Positions 42,654-50,676 of a DNA stretch of 64,000 bases are shown piece after piece. The stretch comes from Emticicia sp. CRIBPO (GTDB lineage Bacteria; Bacteroidota; Bacteroidia; Cytophagales; Spirosomataceae): contig NZ_JAAAKV010000001.1 in NCBI RefSeq assembly GCF_009905725.1, forward strand, positions 186,001 through 250,000, given 5' to 3'. The stretch's first letter is position 1. Every line of letters starts with the position of its first letter. The translations under genes were made by a program, and so were the position numbers. The notes beneath the pieces are model-generated. The model did not search any database and was not told where the DNA came from. It saw only the letters and a program-made list of their open reading frames with translations.

Positions 42654-43976
42654 TTACAATTTCATTTCCCAGCCTTTGGCGTATTCACGCTTCCAATATG
42701 ACATGGCTTCCTTGTCGTTCAGGACATGACCGTTTTTGGCGTCGCAGTTGAGCGTGCGGCCGGTGCGGTATGAAATATTGCCCAGCTGCGGCAGCAATGT
42801 TGAGGCATGTCCGATCGAGATCGGGCAGGTCAGCTGAGATTTGCCCCTGATAGACTCCACAAAATTATTGAGGTGAATGCTGTCCAGACGCTCTCCCATG
42901 CCCATGGTATTGGTCCTCTGGGCTTCTTCAAGGTCGGTTTTGACGGCTTTCACCAGTTTATTATCCAAGTCATAAACCTTATAATCATCTCCGCCCGGAA
43001 TCGTCATCGTGCCTTTTTCACCATAAAATATCACACCTCTTCCGGCTCCTTCGCTGTTAAATCCGTTGCAGCTGCGGCCTTCCCAGGCGATGGCCGTGTT
43101 ATTGGCAAACTCATAGTTGATGGTTTGGGTATCCGGTGTTTCCCAGTCGTCTTTGTAGGCAAATCGACCACCCATAGAGCTCACTTTTTTAGGAAAATCG
43201 ACCCCAAGTCCCCAACGCATCACATCCAGTTCGTGCGTACCGTTGTTCAGGGCTTCGCCTGTGCCCCAGTTCCAGAACCAGTGCCAGTTATAATGTATCA
43301 GGTTGTCTTTATAGGCTTTTCTGGGGGCAGGACCCTGCCATAGTTCGTAATCAATATTTGAAGGTACAGGAGCTACTTTACCCACGCCAATCGGCTTGCG
43401 GGCATTCGCATACCATCCCCTGGCAAAATATACCCTGCCGATGATCCCGTCATGCAGCTCTTTGATGCCCTGGATGACCTTAGGGAATGACCTACGCTGG
43501 CTTCCCATTTGTATCAGTTTGTTGTATTTCGCAGAAGCCGCCACCAGTATTTCTCCTTCCGCAGGGTTATGTGAACATGGTTTTTCGACGTAGACGTGTT
43601 TACCCGCCTGAACACCCATCAACGCCGCCGGGGCATGCCAGTGGTCAGGTGTAGCCACTAAAATAGCATCCATGTCTTTTTCTTCCAGCATTTTACGGAC
43701 ATCGGTATAGCCTTTCGGGCGTTTTCCGGTCAGTTTTTCAATTTCTGCAATGGTTTTGGCCAATACATTGCTGTCTACATCACAGACATAGCCTATCTCG
43801 ACGTTGGGCAGCTGGGCAAACATCCTGGAGACAAAAAAGCCACGGCTGTTGGTACCTACCGCACCGATGACTACTTTTTCGTTAGGAGAACCATGAAAGG
43901 CAAAAAGGTTGGGGCTGGCAAAAAGACCGGCTCCGGCCAATGCAGCTTTTTTTACAAAATCCCGGCGATTGTTCAT
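42654..43976 (-). CDS. Tat-exported Gfo/Idh/MocA family oxidoreductase
   Basis: The 440-residue product has a twin-arginine signal (N-N-R-R-D-F-V-K-K, then a hydrophobic A-A-L-A-G-A-G-L). A Rossmann domain follows (V-I-G-A-V-G-T-N-S-R-G), with the signature V-E-K-P-C-S-H and a C-terminal substrate domain containing W-H-W-F-W-N-W-G-T-G-E. Such enzymes use tightly bound NAD(P) on sugars or glycosides, and Tat export fits a cofactor-loaded protein. It is the last gene of the minus-strand locus but probably has its own transcript, since terminator-like hairpins precede it. Substrate is unknown. Confidence 0.92.
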   Translation of the reverse strand: MNNRRDFVKKAALAGAGLFASPNLFAFHGSPNEKVVIGAVGTNSRGFFVSRMFAQLPNVEIGYVCDVDSNVLAKTIAEIEKLTGKRPKGYTDVRKMLEEKDMDAILVATPDHWHAPAALMGVQAGKHVYVEKPCSHNPAEGEILVAASAKYNKLIQMGSQRRSFPKVIQGIKELHDGIIGRVYFARGWYANARKPIGVGKVAPVPSNIDYELWQGPAPRKAYKDNLIHYNWHWFWNWGTGEALNNGTHELDVMRWGLGVDFPKKVSSMGGRFAYKDDWETPDTQTINYEFANNTAIAWEGRSCNGFNSEGAGRGVIFYGEKGTMTIPGGDDYKVYDLDNKLVKAVKTDLEEAQRTNTMGMGERLDSIHLNNFVESIRGKSQLTCPISIGHASTLLPQLGNISYRTGRTLNCDAKNGHVLNDKEAMSYWKREYAKGWEMKL

Positions 43977-44213
43977 GAATTTTATTTTTTCTGTTAATAA
44001 TAAGGTTATTTGGTATCTGTGCCCCGACGGATCGGGCAGGCATCAAAAATACAATGCAGGGATCGAAAGCGATTATTAAATTCCAGATATTTCCGGTGAA
44101 ATCTTGCCTGATTTTAAATATTCCCCGGCAAAGCCTGCCGGGGATAAGTGATTTTTAACCTAAAACCCACTCTCATTTAGTTCAAAATATCGTAATCAAG
44201 GCCTTCCGGCCTT
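43977..44213. other. Gap with MFS terminator
   Basis: It contains the hairpin at 44122-44144 and a GC-rich repeat fragment near 44025-44042. I see no gene. Confidence 0.6.
44122..44144 (-). terminator. Hairpin after the MFS gene
   Basis: TCCCCGGC (44122-44129) pairs perfectly with GCCGGGGA (44137-44144). On the minus strand it is followed by an AT-rich but not T-only stretch, so it is a weaker terminator call. Confidence 0.65.
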
Positions 44214-45455
44214 TTAGTTCTCCAGGAAGTCCAGGTCTCTGTCGTGCGTTTCTTCAATGGTGGAAATCGCCAGGAACCCGAGGACAAAACAAATCACACC
44301 TATGGCCGCCCCGGCATAGATCACCCCAAGGGAAGGCTTGAAGAAAGCGAATAAGGCAGTCATACCCACTACAGTACCTCTCACCATATTAGGGATGGTG
44401 GTGGCTGCGGTGGCTCTGAGATTGGTACCGAATTGCTCTGCCCCTATCGTAACGAACATCGCCCAATAGCCGATGCCGATGCCCATTAACATACAGATGG
44501 CATACAATGAAAAAGCGGTGTTCAAACCCCAGAAGAGATAAACCAACACAAAACTTAAGGTAAAGAGCATCATCAGACCTACGGCTTTTTTACGGGAATG
44601 GAGCTGCTGGCTGATCACCCCGCTCAGTAAATCGCCCACAGACAAGCCCACATAACACCACATGATAGCCAGACCGGGTTTGATCACTTCTTCGATATGC
44701 AAAGCCTTTCCGAACTCATTGCTGAAGGTGGTCAGGATGCCGATCACAAACCAGGTTGGCAGCCCTATGGCGATGCACTTCAGGTATTTGACCAGGCGTT
44801 TTCTGTTGGTAAAAAAAGAGAAGAAATCACCTTTGACTACATGGGCATCTTTCTGAACAGCCTTGTAAACACCGGATTCAAAAACGCCGATCCTGAGTAA
44901 AAGCAGAGAGAAACCAAGGCCTCCTCCAATAAAATAGGCAGTTCTCCAGTCGAACAGCTCCACGGTAATAAAAGCAAAAACCGCCCCCAACAGCCCGATT
45001 CCTGCCACCAGCGAGGTACCGATAGCCCTGAGGTGCTTGGGTAAGGTTTCTGAAACCAGGGTAATACCCGCTCCCAGCTCACCTGCCAGACCAACGCCTG
45101 CCACAAATCTGAAAATCTTATACACTTCCGGGTCTTTCACAAATCCACAGGCGATGTTGGCCAGGGAATAAGTCAGGATAGAACCGAATAAAACGGAAAG
45201 TCTTCCTTTTTTATCCCCCAGAACTCCCCAGAGTACACCTCCCAGCAGAAGCCCGGTCATCTGCCAGTTGAGAATACTGGCCCCGGTGGTTGATATTTCA
45301 TTTTCTGAGAGCCCCATATCTTTCAGACTGGGCACCCTCACGATCCCGAACAGAAGCAAATCATATATATCTACAAAATAGCCCAGGGCGGCTACAATAA
45401 CCGGAATACTAAAAAGGTGCTGAAACTTGTTTTTCTGATCAGGGATATCGTTCAT
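44214..45455 (-). CDS. MFS transporter
   Basis: The 413-residue product has about twelve membrane segments and the MFS signature G-D-K-K-G-R in the loop between helices 2 and 3. The first half shows F-R-F-V-A-G-V-G-L-A-G-E-L-G-A-G and S-E-T-L-P-K-H-L-R-A, as in sugar/metabolite:H+ symporters. Within the locus it would carry the product of the exported oxidoreductases, or the imported substrate, across the inner membrane. It begins 317 bases downstream of a strong terminator and so likely has its own promoter. Confidence 0.93.
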   Translation of the reverse strand: MNDIPDQKNKFQHLFSIPVIVAALGYFVDIYDLLLFGIVRVPSLKDMGLSENEISTTGASILNWQMTGLLLGGVLWGVLGDKKGRLSVLFGSILTYSLANIACGFVKDPEVYKIFRFVAGVGLAGELGAGITLVSETLPKHLRAIGTSLVAGIGLLGAVFAFITVELFDWRTAYFIGGGLGFSLLLLRIGVFESGVYKAVQKDAHVVKGDFFSFFTNRKRLVKYLKCIAIGLPTWFVIGILTTFSNEFGKALHIEEVIKPGLAIMWCYVGLSVGDLLSGVISQQLHSRKKAVGLMMLFTLSFVLVYLFWGLNTAFSLYAICMLMGIGIGYWAMFVTIGAEQFGTNLRATAATTIPNMVRGTVVGMTALFAFFKPSLGVIYAGAAIGVICFVLGFLAISTIEETHDRDLDFLEN

Positions 45456-45772
45456 GGTTGTTGTTTAAAAATTACTCAATCGTTTCAGGAGAGACAAAAA
45501 GAAACCGGGAATCCTTACATACGAAGATGTTTTTTTTATAATTACTTTTCTCGTCGTTATTATCAGAGTTAAAGACATAAAAGTCAGCCAAAACCCTTAG
45601 TCATGCTTCATGAAACTTTGTCCCGTTTAATTTTCTGCGTAACAAAATCACTTTTCAACCCTCTGGTGGTTCTCATAGTGGTTTGCCAGGTCAAAAAATA
45701 TCTCCGGCAGAAATCCGCCGGAGATATCAATCTTTTAACATTATCATTTACGCCGTTCTGTGATTCTGATCT
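45456..45772. other. Gap between the MFS and FAD genes
   Basis: The gap holds the terminator at 45693-45727 for the FAD pair and presumably the promoter of the MFS gene. A short plus-strand open frame here shows no family resemblance. Confidence 0.6.
45693..45727 (-). terminator. Strong terminator after the FAD oxidoreductase pair
   Basis: ATATCTCCGGC (45698-45708) and GCCGGAGATAT (45717-45727) form a perfect 11-bp stem with an 8-base loop, followed on the minus strand by six T. It closes the transcript containing the two FAD genes. Confidence 0.92.
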
Positions 45773-47416
45773 TCAGAGACTGATGACTGCACCATTATCA
45801 AGAAGGATTCTTTTTAGGGTTGAATAATGAAGTTGCTGAACTGTACTTTTTTGTTTTATTGCCTCCGCAGCCGCCACTCCGCACGCTTCGCCGAGGGCCA
45901 TGAAAGTCCACTCCAGGCGGATAGCCCCATAGGCAATATGACTCGACGAAGGGCAGGTAGGTGTCAGTAAATTGGTACACTCTGATGCCTTCGGAACCAG
46001 TGAACGGTAAGAAACCGGCAAAGGCCGCCAGTAATCACCCCCGAAAACAAAGCCCTCGTTGTAGGCATAACCATCTTTCACGATCCGCCTGACACTGTGC
46101 ACATCGGTCGGCCAGAAGGCCATGGCTACCGGGTCTTCCACGGGTGTCGGTTTTTGTTTTTTCACGTGATGCTCTGTGATAACATAATCTGACACCATCC
46201 TGCGGGCATCTCTGACGTAAAACATCCTCGGAAAACCCCGGTTGTCTGTAAATTCATCTTTGGCATACCCCCATGACTTCCACTCTTTCTGCAATCCGGC
46301 GTCCAGCTGCCCTACCTCCGGGTCATTAGCCAGAAAATAAAAAAGCCCCTGGGTAAATGTTTTGTGCTGGTCCAGTATTTTCTCCCTTACCTGATAACTT
46401 CCTTCGGGATAGTCCGGGTTCATCCCGTAAAGATTATGAGAAAGGTCATGCCAGGCTCCCAGGTCGGTTTTACCGTTGGGAAGGCCTGCACCGGGGCGGT
46501 ACAACTTCCCTCCCACTTTGAGATACCGCAGGTAGATCTCATACTCGCTTCTTTCATATTTTTCAGGCAGATAAAAAGGTATCCTGTTATCCGGATTTTG
46601 GGTCAGACAAACCCTGAAACAAAAAGCCTGCAATCTTTTATCCCCTGCACCGGGCATTCCCAAAGGTTCGTCCTGAACCGTAGGAATGAGGCCGCTTTTC
46701 GGATCACCGGGTATTTTATAAGGATCCACTTTCACCGAAAACTGGGCGTGATCTGTTACGGCCCTGATGCCGTTGAGGGTTTCACCGTATTGATGATTTG
46801 ATTCTCTGCCCACCACGGTGCTTACCCCGGCTCCGGCCAGCAAATCGCCTTCTATCGTAGCATCAATAAAGATTTTAGCTTTGAAGGAGGCCCCGTTTTC
46901 TGTTTTTATTTCAGAAATTTGTGTACCCTTTTTAATGACTGCATTTTTGTTTTCGCTCAGCTGTTGATTCAGAAAAATCTTGATTTTATACTCCTTAACC
47001 CACTCATTAAAAACTTTTTCAGCCACACTAGATTCAAATCTCCAGAGCGAAGGGTCTTTGATGCGGTTTTTGATGGCACTTTCAAGGGACGCTTCCCTTC
47101 CGTAAGCTCCGGCAATTCTCTTATAAAACTCAAGAGACAAACCACCTACGGCGGGACTGTTCTGAAATTCCTTGTGATTGTCTATGTCAGAACCGCCGAG
47201 CCCTTCCACACTCATACCCCCGATGTGCCTGCCGGGTTCTACAATCGCCACGGTCCTGCCCGATTTAGCCACCTGTATGGCCGCGGTGATTCCCCCGGCT
47301 GTGCCGCCATACACCACCACGTCAAAAACATGCTGGGCATTGAGTTCAGAGGTGATCAGCAGCAGAATGAGCCCTGTGAAGCTCCTCAGCTTATTTCCTA
47401 ATGTCTTTTTCTCCAT
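45773..47416 (-). CDS. Exported FAD-dependent oxidoreductase (PF12831-like), second of a pair
   Basis: The 547-residue product has a Sec-type signal (ending S-E-L-N-A-Q) with no twin arginine. An FAD-binding Rossmann motif follows at once (V-V-Y-G-G-T-A-G-G-I-T-A-A, then V-A-I-V-E-P-G-R-H-I-G-G-M). It matches the FAD_oxidored family PF12831 along its length (F-I-D-A-T-I-E-G-D-L-L-A-G-A-G-V). The start at 47416 lies inside the end of the upstream paralogue, a 26-base overlap that suggests translational coupling; an ATG at 47434 is also possible. Substrate is unknown, and sugars or polyols are likely from context. Confidence 0.88.
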   Translation of the reverse strand: MEKKTLGNKLRSFTGLILLLITSELNAQHVFDVVVYGGTAGGITAAIQVAKSGRTVAIVEPGRHIGGMSVEGLGGSDIDNHKEFQNSPAVGGLSLEFYKRIAGAYGREASLESAIKNRIKDPSLWRFESSVAEKVFNEWVKEYKIKIFLNQQLSENKNAVIKKGTQISEIKTENGASFKAKIFIDATIEGDLLAGAGVSTVVGRESNHQYGETLNGIRAVTDHAQFSVKVDPYKIPGDPKSGLIPTVQDEPLGMPGAGDKRLQAFCFRVCLTQNPDNRIPFYLPEKYERSEYEIYLRYLKVGGKLYRPGAGLPNGKTDLGAWHDLSHNLYGMNPDYPEGSYQVREKILDQHKTFTQGLFYFLANDPEVGQLDAGLQKEWKSWGYAKDEFTDNRGFPRMFYVRDARRMVSDYVITEHHVKKQKPTPVEDPVAMAFWPTDVHSVRRIVKDGYAYNEGFVFGGDYWRPLPVSYRSLVPKASECTNLLTPTCPSSSHIAYGAIRLEWTFMALGEACGVAAAEAIKQKSTVQQLHYSTLKRILLDNGAVISL

Positions 47417-48971
47417 TCCATTCCTGGTGATCAATGCTGAATATCACCCCATTTTTTTTCAGTTCATTTTGTAACATCTTGATATCCAAAGCCTGAACGG
47501 CTTTTTTCTGTTTTGAAGCCAAAGCAGCCGCTATCCCGGCACTGTTACCAATCTGCATCCAGGTACATTCCACCCTGGCCGAACAGAACGCCACATGAGA
47601 AACCGATAAACACACCGGCACGAGCAGGTTACTGCATTCTTCCTTCCTGGGAGTAATGGTACGATACGAAAACTCATAAGGTTTTGAGATAGATTCCCAG
47701 ATACGGCCTTCGTTGACAAACTGCGTCTTTGAAACCGCTACACGCTGCACGTGGTGACTGTCGATCCAGTGTGAACCCAGGCAGATGGCGTCAGATTTTT
47801 TCCTTTCCTCCAGGATATCCTTCTGGGTCTGAACCAAGGCCCCCTTCATCCTCCTGGCTTCCCTTACATAGAGATAAGAGGGAAAATTACCATTATCCTT
47901 GAATTCATCTGCCGTAAAACCATACTGATTAACTTCATCGTGGAGCCCCTTCGGCACGGACGGGTCATTGGCCAGGAAATACAGCAGGCCCAGGGTCCAG
48001 TTTTTGTGATCATCATAAATGACCTGTCTTTTCGCATAATCTGCATCCGGATATTCGACGTTGCCTCCGAAGTGCCCCAGCGAAATTACCGATTTCTGTT
48101 TGTTATTGGTTTCAAACTTGCCTTTGGGGTAAGTCCATGAATACATGTCAATGATGTCCCTGAACTTGGTATCCGGCTTGTTTTTCAAGAGTCTTGTAAG
48201 CAAAATATAACGTTGCGGTTCATATTTATCCGGTTTCGGAAATGCCACCCGGTCAGGATTAGAAGACATCATCACCCTGAAATTGTAATTCATGACGCGG
48301 TTATCAGCCTGTCCTTCTGTCATGGTGTTGCGTTCTGTAAAACCCGGAAGCAGTTTACCGGAGTCATCGTAAGGAGACGCTTCGATCGGCTCGTCAATGA
48401 ACCTGACGCCTGCCAGTGATTCACCATAATGTTCCTTGCTCTCACGGCCATAGGTATAAGACACACCCGCCCGGGCCATCAGGTCGCCTTCGTAGGTGGC
48501 ATCAATGAACACATTGGCTTTGAAGGTCTGCCCGTTGGTCAGCCCGATGCTTTGGATCACATTGCCTTTTTTGCCTACTTTGTTGACAAATGCTTCATAA
48601 ATCACTTTCACTTTAGCCTCAGAAAGCAATTCAAGGAATGTTTTCTCAGCTACGTGCGACTCAAAATAGAACCCGGTTTTAGGTCTTCCGTAATACTTAC
48701 TCATCCGACTGTAAAACTCCAGGGGCAAGCCTGAAATGGTCTCTTCAATCATGTGCTCGGATTCAGCCGTGCCGATACCACTCGTATTGAGTCCGCCCAC
48801 ATGCCTGGTTTGCTCGATCAGCAATACTTTGGAACCCTCTCTGGCTGCAGCCACTGCCGCAATCACCCCACCGGGTGTGCCGCCGTAAACAACCACATCA
48901 TACGAAGTCTGTGCAAAACCAAACACAGACACAAAAAGCAAAAACGACGAAAGTATTATTTTTTTAATCAT
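47391..48971 (-). CDS. Exported FAD-dependent oxidoreductase (PF12831-like), first of a pair
   Basis: The 526-residue product has a Sec signal (M-I-K-K-I-I-L-S..., ending F-G-F-A-Q) and FAD motifs V-V-Y-G-G-T-P-G-G-V-I-A-A and F-I-D-A-T-Y-E-G-D-L-M-A-R-A-G-V. It is clearly paralogous to the next gene, which arose by an old tandem duplication judging from their divergence. I chose the ATG at 48971; upstream in-frame sequence lies in intergenic repeats. It is separated from susD by 254 bases containing dispersed repeats, so it may be transcribed separately from susCD. Confidence 0.88.
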   Translation of the reverse strand: MIKKIILSSFLLFVSVFGFAQTSYDVVVYGGTPGGVIAAVAAAREGSKVLLIEQTRHVGGLNTSGIGTAESEHMIEETISGLPLEFYSRMSKYYGRPKTGFYFESHVAEKTFLELLSEAKVKVIYEAFVNKVGKKGNVIQSIGLTNGQTFKANVFIDATYEGDLMARAGVSYTYGRESKEHYGESLAGVRFIDEPIEASPYDDSGKLLPGFTERNTMTEGQADNRVMNYNFRVMMSSNPDRVAFPKPDKYEPQRYILLTRLLKNKPDTKFRDIIDMYSWTYPKGKFETNNKQKSVISLGHFGGNVEYPDADYAKRQVIYDDHKNWTLGLLYFLANDPSVPKGLHDEVNQYGFTADEFKDNGNFPSYLYVREARRMKGALVQTQKDILEERKKSDAICLGSHWIDSHHVQRVAVSKTQFVNEGRIWESISKPYEFSYRTITPRKEECSNLLVPVCLSVSHVAFCSARVECTWMQIGNSAGIAAALASKQKKAVQALDIKMLQNELKKNGVIFSIDHQEWNGEKDIRK

Positions 48972-49225
48972 TTTTTGTTGGAGAAAGGAGAAGGGAAAAA
49001 GAAGGAAGACATTAACGTACACTCCAATAACCACTTCCCGATGAAACAAAATAACTATGACAGATATTTGCAGAAACGTTGCGTGCAACGTCTCTGCAAT
49101 TTATATCCAATATCTACGTATTGAAAACCCATTCATTGAAACATTCAATCATTAAAGCATTCATTCACTGAACATTGAAGCATTGAACATTGAAGCATTG
49201 AACATTCAATCATTCTACACTCCCC
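48972..49225. repeat. Dispersed repeats between susD and the FAD pair
   Basis: It contains the GGAGAAAGGAG purine tract (48973-49005), the ACGTTGC/GCAACGT palindrome at 49070-49097 (13-base arms with one mismatch) and microrepeats at 49131-49214, including three copies of the 15-base unit GAACATTGAAGCATT starting at 49170, 49185 and 49200 (the last degenerate). No gene is seen. Confidence 0.85.
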
Positions 49226-50656
49226 TCAATACCCCGGATTCTGCGTCAGGGCAGGGTTTACGTCCATTTCCTGGATCGGAACGGGATAAAGCAGGTGTTT
49301 TGATTCTGCGGTGATACCGATTTTCTTCATGTTATCAATGTACTTGCCTGAACGAAGCAGGTCCCAGCGTCTGTGTCCTTCAAAACACAATTCCCAGCTA
49401 CGTTCCTGCAAGACGGCCTCCCTGAACTGGGCCTGGCTCAAACCAACAAGGTCTTTCAGCATCGAGGCTTCATTACCTTTTCTGGCCCTGGCCCTTACCA
49501 GGTTAATGGCCGCATAAGCATCTGCATTCGGTCCGCCCAATTCGTTGATCGCCTCAGCATACATCAGCAACACGTCGGCATACCTGATCACCAGGAAATT
49601 GTTCCGGGCCGACTCGCTTCCACAAGCGAGCGGGTCCCAGTATTTATCCATGTGCGGACCAGTACGGGAAAGTACCGTTGTACCATTGGCTATCTTCTTT
49701 TCATTGATCACGGTCACCTCCTTGCGGTAGTCTCCCGGCAGGTAAGTAGCCACATGGGCTGGTACCACCTGGTAGCTGCCGCCGGTCAGGTTGATCGGGT
49801 AACTGAAATAGATGGCAAAACTGACCGCCATTCCACTTCCGTAAGCAGGCAAATAGCAGCTGTACTGGATAGAAAAGATGTGTTCAGGTCCGTTTTCTTT
49901 TTCCGGCAGGAAAACATCGCGATAATCCGCTACGAGGCTGTAACTCTTGCTGTCAATCACCTCTTTGGCTTTAGCAGCGGCGTTGGTCCAGTCTTTCCTG
50001 GTCAGGTAAACTTTCGCCAGGATAGATTTGGCAGCCCCGACAGTGGCCCGGCCATTTTCGCTGGCAGCTGTATATTTGGCAGGCAGTGTTTTTTCAGCAT
50101 CCTGAAGATCAAGAATAACCTGCTGGTAAACTTTCTCTGCCGGGTCTCTCGGCACTCTTACATTCACCACATCATTGGAAATCACCGTTACCAAAGGCAC
50201 ATCACCAAAAGCCCGCACGAGGTTAAAATAAGCGAGGGCTCTCATAAACTTGGCTTCTCCGACAATCTGGTCACGCAGCTTGATGTCCATGTTGATTTTG
50301 GGCACATTGGCAATCACGCGGTTGGCCCGGTCTATCAGCACATAGCTGTTGGTATAAAACATGTCAAAAAGCCGGGTGCCGCTATTGAACAGGTTCTTGT
50401 GGATTTCATTTCCGCCCCCGTTGTCTTCCCTTACTTCACACTCATCGGAGTTCAGGTCAGCCAGGTCGATCATGTTCATTCCATATATCCCCCTCAGACG
50501 GGAATACACCCCATTGATGGCAGATGTGGCATCTGCGGCAGATTTAAAGGAATTTGATTCTTCAAAGAAACTGAGCGGCACTTCCTCGAGGTTTTTCTCA
50601 CAAGCCACTGAGCCCAGCAGGCAGAAGCCGAAAAGTATTAAATTTCTGATTTTCAT
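49226..50656 (-). CDS. susD: RagB/SusD family nutrient-uptake outer membrane lipoprotein
   Basis: The 476-residue lipoprotein (G-S-V-A-C, Cys about 19) has the SusD TPR-like fold with N-terminal S-A-A-D-A-T-S-A-I-N-G-V-Y and R-A-L-A-Y-F-N-L-V-R-A-F-G-D-V-P, and C-terminal R-S-W-E-L-C-F-E-G-H-R-R-W-D-L-L-R. It sits on the outer face of the outer membrane as the lid of the adjacent SusC channel. It lies 20 bases downstream of susC, so the two are co-transcribed. The ligand cannot be told from sequence. Confidence 0.95.
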   Translation of the reverse strand: MKIRNLILFGFCLLGSVACEKNLEEVPLSFFEESNSFKSAADATSAINGVYSRLRGIYGMNMIDLADLNSDECEVREDNGGGNEIHKNLFNSGTRLFDMFYTNSYVLIDRANRVIANVPKINMDIKLRDQIVGEAKFMRALAYFNLVRAFGDVPLVTVISNDVVNVRVPRDPAEKVYQQVILDLQDAEKTLPAKYTAASENGRATVGAAKSILAKVYLTRKDWTNAAAKAKEVIDSKSYSLVADYRDVFLPEKENGPEHIFSIQYSCYLPAYGSGMAVSFAIYFSYPINLTGGSYQVVPAHVATYLPGDYRKEVTVINEKKIANGTTVLSRTGPHMDKYWDPLACGSESARNNFLVIRYADVLLMYAEAINELGGPNADAYAAINLVRARARKGNEASMLKDLVGLSQAQFREAVLQERSWELCFEGHRRWDLLRSGKYIDNMKKIGITAESKHLLYPVPIQEMDVNPALTQNPGY

Positions 50657-50676
50657 ATTGTTAAACTTTAAGGTGG

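Noticed and set aside
45603-45827. 74-residue plus-strand frame
   Set aside because: It runs across a terminator and into the 3' end of the FAD gene on the opposite strand and has no recognisable domain.
49373-50557. 394-residue plus-strand frame opposite susD
   Set aside because: It is the antisense shadow of a clear SusD gene and shows no domain.
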